Shown piece after piece: positions 16,094-22,830 of a stretch of DNA of 38,924 bases. Origin of the DNA: an uncultured Acetatifactor sp. (GTDB taxonomy: Bacteria; Bacillota; Clostridia; Lachnospirales; Lachnospiraceae); NCBI GenBank assembly GCA_910578215.1, contig CAJTPH010000035.1, positions 5,577 to 44,500 of the forward strand, read 5' to 3'. The notes under the pieces were generated by a model. That model did no database searches. It was not told the origin of the DNA and saw only the letters and a program-made list of their open reading frames with translations. Position 1 is the first letter of the stretch, and every line of letters begins with the position of its first letter. The position numbers and the translations under genes were made by a program.

Positions 16094-16621
16094 CTGCGGC
16101 AGAGGAAAAATGTATTTCCGATATTTCAGCAGGGCCGTCAGCAGAATCAGGCCTAAAACGCCGCAGGAAATTACCTCGCCTGCGCCCACCGTCAGCATGA
16201 AATAAGGGACAGATCCCTCAAAACGGTAGACATAGGCAAGAATAAAGGGAACAATCAGCGTGTTTGCCGCAATGGGAGGAATGGGGGCAAGCCACCTGCG
16301 CAGGGACTGCTTTGCCGTGGCAGCGCCGCTTTTCACAGGACGGCTGACGAGATAGGTGCCAACCGCGCCAAGCAGCGTGGCAAGGCTTCCGAAGATAACG
16401 TCAAGAGGCAGGTTGCCCAGCAAAAGGTTGCTTAACAGGCAGCCGATGAACAGCCCCGGTATGGCCGCAGAGGTAAAAAAGGGTAAAACGGTGAGCGCTT
16501 CCGAGAAGCGTACCTGGATGACGCCGCTGTCAAGCCCCAGGAGCCTGGCAAGCATGGTGAGCACCACATAAAGAGCAGCGATAACCGCTGCGTGGACGAG
16601 ATACAACACTTTCTTATTCAT
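16076..16621 (-). CDS. queT: QueT-family ECF transporter S component (queuosine precursor uptake)
   Basis: Substrate-binding membrane subunit of an energy-coupling-factor transporter. 181 aa, about five to six hydrophobic helices. The family pattern is clear: HAAVIAALYVVLTML, then VRFSEALTVLPFF, IPGLFIGCLLSN, DVIFGSLATLLGAVGTYL and the GAGEVISCGVLGL end. QueT proteins import queuosine precursors such as preQ1; the EcfA/EcfT partners are not in the window. AAGGAG lies upstream of the ATG. A strong promoter and a roughly 200-nt structured leader precede it, which fits riboswitch control. Confidence 0.85.
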   Translation of the reverse strand: MNKKVLYLVHAAVIAALYVVLTMLARLLGLDSGVIQVRFSEALTVLPFFTSAAIPGLFIGCLLSNLLLGNLPLDVIFGSLATLLGAVGTYLVSRPVKSGAATAKQSLRRWLAPIPPIAANTLIVPFILAYVYRFEGSVPYFMLTVGAGEVISCGVLGLILLTALLKYRKYIFPLPQENKRA

Positions 16622-16822
16622 TTTTCTTCTCCTTTAGTTTTGTTTTTGCGCGGGCAGAGGGAGTACTGCCGCCATGCTTGCATGGGCGGAGACTCGGCGC
16701 CGGCCGCGACAGTCTGAAATTTTCGGACTGACGTCAGGAAGGTCTCGAACTGACGGTAAAAGCGTAAAAAGACCGGAAAATTCTTATGATCGCTGCAGCG
16801 TGATTTTAAGGGTCTTTTCAGC
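16622..16822 (-). promoter_or_regulatory. Long structured 5' leader of queT, candidate riboswitch
   Basis: Read on the minus strand, the leader has: AAAAGACC pairing with GGTCTTTT about 35 nt later, with CGCTGCAGCG inside; CGTCAG/CTGACG; CAGTC/GACTG; a strong hairpin CCGCC-C-ATG-CAAG-CAT-GGCGG enclosed by GAGT/ACTC; then CTCC, which can pair with the GGAG Shine-Dalgarno. GGTCT can alternatively pair with AGACC downstream. The segment CAAAACTAAAGGAG before the start recalls the tail of preQ1-I riboswitches, but the canonical aptamer core is not seen. preQ1-II/III or an unlisted class are possible. Confidence 0.5.
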
Positions 16823-16827
16823 GTTTC

Positions 16828-16856
16828 AGTATAACGGCAAAAGGGTGAAATGTCAA
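16828..16856 (-). promoter_or_regulatory. Sigma-A promoter of queT
   Basis: On the minus strand: TTGACA (16856-16851), 17-bp spacer, TATACT (16833-16828). The -35 is a consensus match. The start would be near 16821, giving a leader of about 200 nt. Confidence 0.8.
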
Positions 16857-16870
16857 TATATATGACCTCT

Positions 16871-16912
16871 CTTTTTTCAAGATCCTTTTTTCAAGATTGC
16901 CTTTTTCAAGAA
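16871..16912. repeat. Short tandem repeat between the glycosyltransferase gene and the queT promoter
   Basis: Three near-copies of TTTTTCAAGA, spaced about 14-16 bp apart, fill the gap between the glycosyltransferase stop codon and the queT -35 box. Confidence 0.5.
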
Positions 16913-16915
16913 ATG

Positions 16916-19069
16916 TCACTGACCGCACTGGCGGTCGGCAATCTCCAGCGTCCAGCTGCTCCAGCTTACAAGCCTCTGTCTGGAGCACTTATCGATTGCC
17001 AGCATTCCAAGCTGATAGACGCCGGGGGGAAGCTCCCTGCCGTGAAGCTTTGCGGTAAATCCGGTCAGCTCAACGTTTGTCTGGTCCTTGAGGTGGGCCT
17101 TGATATCCGGTCTGCGCTGATTTTCCACAGAGAGCGCCCAGACGCTTCTGCGCTCACGGCTTTTCAACAACAGTTTTCTCTCGTAGCGCGCGTTGTCCGC
17201 CCCTATCACAAAGGCATAACCCTGGAAATAATAGTTGAAATATTCCGGCGATATGCGGTCGTTTTCCTCTGCCGCAGTAGCTTTTTCCGGCATGGTGTTA
17301 TACAGCCATTTATATAATTCCATGGCAATTTCCATCCCCAGCACCAGACATTTGTCCTCCCGCGCAAGCTTTGCCCGTGCAGAGGCGATCTTCGCAGGGG
17401 AACAGCTCATATCCAGTATTCTGTCCAACGAGGAGTAATAGTGGAAAACGGGAAAATATTCCGATTCCAGCACATCGGTAGCCAGATAGGGATGGTAAAA
17501 GGGGTCCTGTCCATAGATATCGGGGTGCCTTTTATAAAGGGTATCCTTTTCTCTGAGATGGCGGCGCTGCTTTTCCTCCGATTCCCCGTCAAAGCCCCGG
17601 CTTAAGGATTCGTGATGAAAAAATACGGCGTCGTTTCTCTGGATATTATAGTAGCCCTTTTCATAGATGGTGTAACACAGATCGATATCGTTAAAGGCAA
17701 CCGCCAGCCCTTCGTAAAAGCCGCCGCTCTGCTCGAATACCTCGCGTCTCGTCATCAGGCAGGCGCCCGTTACGGCAAGCATGTCGTGCACGCCTCTGTT
17801 CATGCCGAAATAATGGACCTCCTTGTCGCTCAGGAACTGTAATTTATGCGCCGGACCCAGGCGTATGTTGGTGACTCCCGCATGCTGTATGGTGTCAGAG
17901 CCGGGATATAAAAGCTTTGCGCCCACCGCTCCTGCATAGGGAAGGAGAGCCTTAGCCGCCATGAGCTTCATCCAGTCCGCCTGGATAATCTCCACGTCGT
18001 CGTTCAGGAAAAGGAGCAGCTGTCCCCTGGCGCCTGCAGCCCCCAGGTTGCACATATGGGAAAAGTTGAAGGGCATGGGCTCATAGAGATACTGACAGCC
18101 CTGAAATGCGCTGCCCTGCCCGCCGCTTTCGCCTGCGAGCCGGTTCAGCGTCTCTGCCCTTTGGGAAATACGCTCACGGTTGGCGTCATTGCTTCCGTTA
18201 TCCACTAAAATAATCTCGAAATCGCATGCCGGCGCCGTTTTTTCAAGCAGGGAATCCAGGCAGCGGAACAGCACGTCGGGATTATCCTTTGAGGGGATGA
18301 TAACGGACAGAAGTGTGTTTTCCAGCATATCCGCTATTCCCAGCTGTCCCTCCCACTCGCCGACCGCAAATTCGGGCAGTCGGAAATCCTTTAACTGCTC
18401 GTAGCCGTTTTCCTTACTGTGGTAGAGCACCTGGGGGATATGGCATACGGGGACGTTTTGGCCGCAGCGGTGTTTTGCAAAGGCATTCTGCATTTTCAGC
18501 ATTTCAAACAGGAGAAGATACAGCTTTTCGGCGTTTGGCAGCTCGTCCAGCGCTTTTTTCAGCATGTCGTTTTTCTGGCAGACCAGATAGGCATTTTTTA
18601 AAGCGCCGGTTCTCACGGCGACAAACGCGCCAAAATAAAAACCGGACAGAAACCTGTCGGGAGACCAGTCCGGCTTAAACCATGGATTGCTTCTGACCGT
18701 ATCGGACATGGTATCCTCATCCCCGTATACTAAAACCGTGTCCCTGCTTGAGGCAAATTCCTTTGAGATCAGGGGCATTGCTATTTTGTTGAAGGTTCCC
18801 TCGCACAGGGTCAGCACAAGGATGTCATGGGTAATGTGCCTGGAAAGAAACGTCATATCCTGGCAGAATACCTCGCAGGTCAATTGCCTGATCCCCGTTT
18901 TCGCCGCGGGAGAGGTAATCTTCAGCTTTTTTTCCTGGTTCCTGATCCAGTTGTCATAGGTTTCGTTTTGAGCCGCCAGCTCTCTTTCATATTGCCGGTA
19001 CTGCTTGTTTATCAATAGCTGCTTTAACTGCTGCTTTATAGAAGCCATATTTTTATTCTCGCTTATCAT
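16916..19069 (-). CDS. Large family 2 glycosyltransferase with a partial first GT domain
   Basis: 717 aa, probably transferring sugars to a cell-surface polysaccharide. Residues about 110-235 match only the second half of a GT-A domain: YGDEDTMSD (117-119 = DED) and PWFKPDWSPDRFLSG, as in tandem O-antigen-type transferases. A full GT2 domain follows at about 250-520: LLSVIIPSKDNP, ILVDNGSND (D290), LLFLNDDVEI (D357, D358), VGAKLLYPGSDTIQHAG and FNDIDLCYTIYEKG. The last 120 residues are beta-rich and unassigned. The start is uncertain: ATG 19069 or ATG 19048, neither with a good Shine-Dalgarno. It stands alone, without other polysaccharide genes, next to palindromic repeats. Confidence 0.8.
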   Translation of the reverse strand: MISENKNMASIKQQLKQLLINKQYRQYERELAAQNETYDNWIRNQEKKLKITSPAAKTGIRQLTCEVFCQDMTFLSRHITHDILVLTLCEGTFNKIAMPLISKEFASSRDTVLVYGDEDTMSDTVRSNPWFKPDWSPDRFLSGFYFGAFVAVRTGALKNAYLVCQKNDMLKKALDELPNAEKLYLLLFEMLKMQNAFAKHRCGQNVPVCHIPQVLYHSKENGYEQLKDFRLPEFAVGEWEGQLGIADMLENTLLSVIIPSKDNPDVLFRCLDSLLEKTAPACDFEIILVDNGSNDANRERISQRAETLNRLAGESGGQGSAFQGCQYLYEPMPFNFSHMCNLGAAGARGQLLLFLNDDVEIIQADWMKLMAAKALLPYAGAVGAKLLYPGSDTIQHAGVTNIRLGPAHKLQFLSDKEVHYFGMNRGVHDMLAVTGACLMTRREVFEQSGGFYEGLAVAFNDIDLCYTIYEKGYYNIQRNDAVFFHHESLSRGFDGESEEKQRRHLREKDTLYKRHPDIYGQDPFYHPYLATDVLESEYFPVFHYYSSLDRILDMSCSPAKIASARAKLAREDKCLVLGMEIAMELYKWLYNTMPEKATAAEENDRISPEYFNYYFQGYAFVIGADNARYERKLLLKSRERRSVWALSVENQRRPDIKAHLKDQTNVELTGFTAKLHGRELPPGVYQLGMLAIDKCSRQRLVSWSSWTLEIADRQCGQ

Positions 19070-19100
19070 ATTAGTTGTGTGTCTTGCCTGGGCTTGTCAC

Positions 19101-19170
19101 GATTCCATGCGCTTCAGCGCAAATGGAATGAGAAGTTGACACAATGTCCTGTTGTGTCAACATTATACCA
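19101..19170. repeat. Palindromic repeat, copy 1
   Basis: About 70 bp holding two hairpins: ATTCCAT-GCGC-TTCA-GCGC-aa-ATGGAAT, and TTGACACAA with TTGTGTCAA around a seven-base loop, ending ATTATACCA. On the minus strand the end reads TGGTATAAT, an extended -10 box pointing toward the glycosyltransferase gene. Confidence 0.8.
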
Positions 19171-19171
19171 T

Positions 19172-19241
19172 ATTCTCGTGCGCTTCAGCGCACATGGAAT
19201 CAGAAGTTGACACAATGTCCTGTTGTGTCAACATTATACCA
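19172..19241. repeat. Palindromic repeat, copy 2
   Basis: Near-identical to copy 1 from the GCGCTTCAGCGC core to ATTATACCA. The left arm is altered to ATTCTCG, so the outer stem of the first hairpin is weakened while GTGCGC/GCGCAC pairs fully. It also has the minus-strand TGGTATAAT. Confidence 0.8.
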
Positions 19242-19384
19242 TATCAGCAGGAAATCAAGCGCGAACAAAGTGAGCATTTGATTTCAACTGATATAGTAAC
19301 GAAAGAATCAAATCTGCAAAGCAAATTTTAAGCGCACAGCGCGTCAGACGCGCAGCGGCTGGATTCTTGAGTGTATTATACCAC
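19241..19384. repeat. Nested inverted repeats between palindromic copies 2 and 3
   Basis: ATATCAG pairs with CTGATAT around an inner GAAATCAA/TTGATTTC stem. Further right, GAATC and GATTC flank a GC-rich stretch rich in CGCGC motifs (GCGCACAGCGCGTC, GACGCGCAGCG). A further minus-strand TGGTATAAT lies near 19375. No coding frame is convincing. Confidence 0.55.
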
Positions 19385-19454
19385 AATCTCATGCGCTTCA
19401 GCGCACATGGAATCAGAAGTTGACACAATGTCCTGTTGTGTCAACATTATATCA
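19385..19454. repeat. Palindromic repeat, copy 3
   Basis: Same order as copies 1 and 2: CATGCGC-TTCA-GCGCACATG, then TTGACACAA/TTGTGTCAA, ending ATTATATCA. The stretch from GCGCACATGG to the second hairpin is identical to copy 2. Confidence 0.8.
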
Positions 19455-19693
19455 CAGGTATTCATTGGCGGCAACGCATTTGGAGAAATTGCCGGACCTT
19501 GCGGCGGCGCCATTTCATATCTTTTTACGCGGGCTATGAGCCCAAGCCCGGATGCCTGCATCCGAGGGAGCTTGCAAATGCAGACGGGAGCAGTGAAATC
19601 CAAAGGGTCAATGGTTTTCATTACTGGACGAATGAAAGAAAGTGTGTTAAAATGTTAAAAAAATTTTACATATGAAGTTCGGAGGTAACGCAG
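19455..19693. other. Non-coding or decayed stretch before the 173-aa gene
   Basis: No convincing gene. Two overlapping open frames here have no recognisable motif and start inside the palindromic repeat. The AT-rich last 40 bases (around TTAAAATGTTAAAAAAATTTTACA) may hold the promoter of the downstream gene, but no clear -35/-10 pair is visible. Confidence 0.4.
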
Positions 19694-20215
19694 GTGAAAG
19701 CGGAAAAAATATCTGTGATAGTAGGTATTCTGGTTATAGTATTGTTAGGAGTTTTGATTATCTGGAAATCAAACATTATCGGTGTGTCGAAAAACAGGCT
19801 TGAACAGACTGCAAGGAAAGAGCAGGGTGTCAGCGATGATTGGAAGATGGTACAGGATGTGAATGAAGATATGTGTGTCATGCTGTTTTACGATGAGGAA
19901 AAAAGCGACTGCAGATATTCTGTTTACATGACTCGCGGGGGTATTGCCCGCGGCTATTTTTATGTTGACGGCGGGGTGGACGGGTTTATGATAGACAGCT
20001 CCAGGAGTATGATATACGAGGACAGGGGCATTGTGCTGTTATCCATGAACAGGGATAAGGTGTGCAGGATCGAGGTGGAAAGCGATGCGGTGGGGACCAT
20101 AGAGGTGGAGCCGTCAGCCCCCTTTGCTTTGGCACTTCCTGCCAATTGCGGTGAAATAATCATGTATGACGCCCAGGGCAACATTGTGACGCTGTACGAT
20201 TCTTTTGTGGGATAA
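19694..20215 (+). CDS. Small membrane-anchored protein of unknown function
   Basis: 173 aa, no family recognised. Residues 7-24 (SVIVGILVIVLLGVLIIW) form one N-terminal membrane anchor; the remainder should face outward and looks beta-rich, with YFYVDGGVDGFMIDSS, GIVLLSMNRDKVCRIEV and a final IIMYDAQGNIVTLYDS. The start is GTG 19694, with TCGGAGGT nine bases upstream. It lies in the accessory patch after the palindromic repeats and before a HAD gene, with no clear functional partner. Confidence 0.65.
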   Translation: MKAEKISVIVGILVIVLLGVLIIWKSNIIGVSKNRLEQTARKEQGVSDDWKMVQDVNEDMCVMLFYDEEKSDCRYSVYMTRGGIARGYFYVDGGVDGFMIDSSRSMIYEDRGIVLLSMNRDKVCRIEVESDAVGTIEVEPSAPFALALPANCGEIIMYDAQGNIVTLYDSFVG

Positions 20216-20412
20216 CCTTCTTTTCCTTTTTTGGAATTGTGTATCCGCCGCGGATGAAGGCTTTACGCTTGAATTTTTGAAGCCGCAACTTGCAATAGGT
20301 GTAAACAGGAAAACAATACTGGATGATTTCGCTCAGGTAATGTTGGAACGAGAGGCACTTGTATTGGAATTACTGATACAAGAGGGATATTTTAAATGTG
20401 GAGGTAAATTGC

Positions 20413-21153
20413 ATGAAAATACCCAAAATGATATTGTTTGATTATGGTCAGACACTTATTGCAGAACAGAAATTTGACGGCGTAAAGGGAACAGAGGCTG
20501 TCTTACAGTATGCTGCGAGAAATAAGTATCATTTGTCGGCAGAGCAGGTCCAGGCTAAAGCAAATGAAATCAATCGGGAATATAGGGAAGAAATGCATTC
20601 CATAGGGAGATTTGATCCTGAAAAAAGACACTTATTTCAGATAGAGATACCCAATACTATGTTTACACCTTACCTTTATGAATCGCAGGGAATAGAGATT
20701 GCATTAAGCAACTCTGAAATTGATACCGTTTTCTGGAATGCCGCTGCTCCGGGAATGCCTACAGAGGGTATCAAGGATTTTTTGGCATATTTGAAAAACA
20801 AAGGTATTCGCACAGGCGTAATCAGCAATATTTCTTATGCTTCTTCTGTGGTTGCAGAACGTATCAACAGACTGCTTCCGGAAAATGCTTTTGAATTTAT
20901 CATTACCTCAAGCAATTATATCTTCCGCAAGCCAAACAAAAGAATATTCGATTTGGCTTTGGAAAAAGCTGGATTAGAGCCGGATGAAGTCTGGTATATC
21001 GGAGACCATTATGAATGCGATGTAAAAGGCGCCTTGAATGCCGGTCTTCTGCCGATATGGTACATAGGGGCGATTGATCTGCCTTACACAGAAGATACAA
21101 ATATCCTGATGGTAAAGACCTGGAATGAAATAGAGCGGTACATGGAGGGATAG
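20413..21153 (+). CDS. HAD-superfamily hydrolase
   Basis: 246 aa, probable phosphatase or related hydrolase of HAD subfamily IA. Motif I is LFDYGQTL with nucleophile D10; the usual second Asp is Gly12, as in the dehalogenase-like branch. Motif II is GVISNIS, motif III Lys lies in FRKPNKRIFDLAL, and motif IV is YIGDHYECDVKGA. The helical cap is between motifs I and II. The substrate is unknown. GGAGG lies 8 nt before ATG 20413; an in-frame GTG at 20398 lacks a better site. The broken NUDIX gene follows four bases after its stop codon and was probably in the same transcript. Confidence 0.85.
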   Translation: MKIPKMILFDYGQTLIAEQKFDGVKGTEAVLQYAARNKYHLSAEQVQAKANEINREYREEMHSIGRFDPEKRHLFQIEIPNTMFTPYLYESQGIEIALSNSEIDTVFWNAAAPGMPTEGIKDFLAYLKNKGIRTGVISNISYASSVVAERINRLLPENAFEFIITSSNYIFRKPNKRIFDLALEKAGLEPDEVWYIGDHYECDVKGALNAGLLPIWYIGAIDLPYTEDTNILMVKTWNEIERYMEG

Positions 21154-21156
21154 CAT

Positions 21157-21380
21157 ATGCAGAGAACAGAAAATGTCGAATTAACGGTTTTATGCATGAT
21201 TCATCAAAATGATAAGTACCTTCTACAAAACAGATTAAAAGATGATTGGAAAGTAAAAATGAATCTATCATAGATGCTGTTATTCGGGAAATGAAAGAGG
21301 AAACAGGATTTGCAGAGAGCATAGGTTTGCGCTTTGGCGCCGATTACAGAGGAAATTTTCATGAGAGGCTATCTGCCTGA
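21157..21380 (+). pseudogene. NUDIX hydrolase pseudogene (internal deletion and frameshift)
   Basis: Frame 1 from ATG 21157 gives MQRTENVELTVLCMI and YLLQNRLKDDWK, the start of an 8-oxo-dGTP-type NUDIX protein. The expected glycine-rich FPGGHVE part is missing. From 21261 a different frame resumes with ESIIDAVIREMKEETGF, the E-x7-RE-x2-EE-x-G half of the NUDIX box, and stops at 21380. So there is a deletion of roughly 25-30 bp plus a frameshift, and the C-terminal half is lost. GGAGGGA precedes the ATG. No functional product is expected. Confidence 0.8.
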
Positions 21381-21580
21381 CGGCTTGGTTTGCCTTACCT
21401 GTATACAGGCTCAATAGCCTGCTGTATATTGGCTCACATGGGCCTTTTTCTTTTAAGGGGCAGCCTCAACTGGCTATTGCCTTTTATGTCGAAAGGATGT
21501 AAAATAAAATACATAATTTGTCGCAATAATTCGGCGGAAAGCTGAATTGTTATATATAATCATATATGAAGGAGGCAATC

Positions 21581-21964
21581 ATGGGAAAATTTGTGATCAG
21601 GGAAGTGAAGTCCGGCATCAAGTTTGACTTGAAGGCAGGGAACGGCGAGGTTATCGCTACGTCTGAGGTTTACAACTCAATGGAGTCCTGCAAGAACGGT
21701 GTTGCAAGCGTGCAGAAAAATGCGCCTGTTGCGGCGGTGGAGAATCAGACGGTGGAAGGCTATGCCGTTGAGAAGCATCCCAAGTTTGAGGTTTATAAGG
21801 ACAAGGCAGGAGAGTTCCGTTTCCGCTTAAAGGCAACCAACGGACAGATTATTGCGGTAGGCGAGGGCTATAAGGCGCTGGCAGGCTGTATGAACGGAAT
21901 TGAGTCCGTGAAGAAGAATGCGGCGGATTCAACAGTTGTTGTGGAAGAAAACAAAGAAGATTAA
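21581..21964 (+). CDS. Tandem DUF1508 (YegP-like) protein
   Basis: 127-aa cytosolic protein made of two repeated DUF1508 units. Unit 1 (about residues 2-45) has KFVIREVKSGIKFDLKAGNG and NSMESCKNGVASVQKNA. Unit 2 (about 65-115) has KFEVYKDKAGEFRFRLKATN and KALAGCMNGIESVKKNA. Each ends in the family's helix with a xxNGIxSVKKNA pattern. The biochemical role of the family is not established. AAGGAGG lies 5 nt before the ATG; a bidirectional terminator follows. Confidence 0.9.
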   Translation: MGKFVIREVKSGIKFDLKAGNGEVIATSEVYNSMESCKNGVASVQKNAPVAAVENQTVEGYAVEKHPKFEVYKDKAGEFRFRLKATNGQIIAVGEGYKALAGCMNGIESVKKNAADSTVVVEENKED

Positions 21965-22003
21965 TAGTGCGTAAGCCAAGACAGTATGAAAGCTTACTGA
22001 AAA

Positions 22004-22031
22004 ACCGGGCTAAATCAGCCCGGCTTTTTTT
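22004..22031. terminator. Bidirectional terminator between the DUF1508 gene and bioY
   Basis: CCGGGCT (22005-22011) and AGCCCGG (22017-22023) around a 5-base loop, with a T-run after it on the plus strand and an A-run before it that becomes a T-run on the minus strand. It includes the bioY stop codon. Confidence 0.9.
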
Positions 22032-22591
22032 AAGCGTCTTCGCACCTGTCCGCCCAGAAGGAGGGCTATGAGCAGCTTGGCAAGGTCAAAGGGAATGTAG
22101 GGCAGCACGCCTGTGGCCAGTGCCCGGGGGAAGGTCAGGGACATCTGAAGGGCCAGCCATACCGTGCCGAACAGGTAGCATACCGCAGTACCCAGCAGCA
22201 TGCCCAGGAAACAGATCAAAAACCTGCCGTCCCACCTGTCTATGAAAAATCCGCATATCAGCGCCATGAATATGTAACCGATGATGTATCCCCCGGTAGG
22301 TCCTAAAAGCTTTTCGGCACCGCCGGTAAAGTTCGTAAATACCGGAACGCCGATAAAGCCCAGAAGAATATAAACGACAACGCTTAAGGTACCGGACTTC
22401 ATGCCCAGTATGGATACCGCAAGGTAAATTCCGAGAGTACCCAGGGAGATGGGGACAGGGCTGATGAAGGAGATATTCAGGGCAAAGGGACCAAGCAGGC
22501 AGATCACTGCCGTCAGCAGCCCGACGGTGGTTAAACGCCGTACACTGAAGAAGGTTTTTACGGTGTCTGACAGATTTTTTGCTGTTTTCAT
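22010..22591 (-). CDS. bioY: Biotin transporter S component BioY
   Basis: 193-aa integral membrane protein that binds and imports biotin, alone or with EcfA/EcfT modules. About six hydrophobic helices with the family's landmarks: ALNISFISPVPISLGTLGIYLA, GFIGVPVFTNFTGG, KLLGPTGGYIIGYI and the C-terminal VLPYIPFDLAKLLIALLLG. GAGGTG lies 8 nt before the ATG. A consensus-like promoter and a BirA-type operator sit directly upstream, so repression by biotin-loaded BirA is expected; birA is not in the window. Confidence 0.95.
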   Translation of the reverse strand: MKTAKNLSDTVKTFFSVRRLTTVGLLTAVICLLGPFALNISFISPVPISLGTLGIYLAVSILGMKSGTLSVVVYILLGFIGVPVFTNFTGGAEKLLGPTGGYIIGYIFMALICGFFIDRWDGRFLICFLGMLLGTAVCYLFGTVWLALQMSLTFPRALATGVLPYIPFDLAKLLIALLLGGQVRRRLKKAGLI

Positions 22592-22618
22592 TGTTTGAGC
22601 ACCTCACTGTGTAATTTA

Positions 22619-22651
22619 ATTGTAATCCTGTGTTTTTGTTGGGTTTACAAT
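22619..22651. promoter_or_regulatory. BirA-like operator upstream of bioY
   Basis: ATTGTAATC (22619-22627), 15 bp, GTTTACAAT (22643-22651): a near-perfect dyad with one mismatch and the wide spacing typical of BirA operators. It lies immediately downstream of the bioY -10 box and so would block initiation. A related half-site and AACCAT/ATGGTT dyad occur at 22683-22702, over the -35 side. Confidence 0.75.
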
Positions 22652-22655
22652 CAGC

Positions 22656-22684
22656 AGTATACACTGCCCAGGGCAGAATGTCAA
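22656..22684 (-). promoter_or_regulatory. Sigma-A promoter of bioY
   Basis: Minus strand: TTGACA (22684-22679), 17-bp spacer, TATACT (22661-22656). Confidence 0.85.
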
Positions 22685-22800
22685 CCATAAATAAAAATGG
22701 TTTACAATTGTAGGGGGGAAACAAAAGAACTTATAACAGGAGTAGCGTTATTTAGACAGTGACAGGAGGCGGGCGTGGGAACCCAAGCAGGGCGTCGATG

Positions 22801-22830
22801 TAAAAACGGCGAGCATTTAAAGCTCGCCGT
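22801..22830 (-). terminator. Terminator of the PRPP synthetase gene
   Basis: 9-bp stem: ACGGCGAGC (22806-22814) and GCTCGCCGT (22822-22830), loop of seven, followed on the minus strand by a short T-run (22805-22802). The gene's stop codon lies in the loop. Confidence 0.8.

Noticed and set aside
19136..19170. Plus-strand promoter formed by TTGACA and TATACC in the repeats
   Set aside because: Spacing is about 22 bp, too long; the TTGACA is explained as part of a palindrome.
19101..19454. CRISPR array
   Set aside because: Only three units, with irregular spacing (0-1 bp and about 140 bp) and no unique spacers of even length; no cas genes.
19371..19675. Two overlapping open frames of 79 and 95 codons
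   Set aside because: They begin inside the palindromic repeats, have no start signal and resemble no family.
20205..20441. 78-aa open frame between the 173-aa gene and the HAD gene
   Set aside because: It overlaps both neighbours, lacks a ribosome-binding site and has no recognisable motif. It might be a remnant, but I cannot show it.
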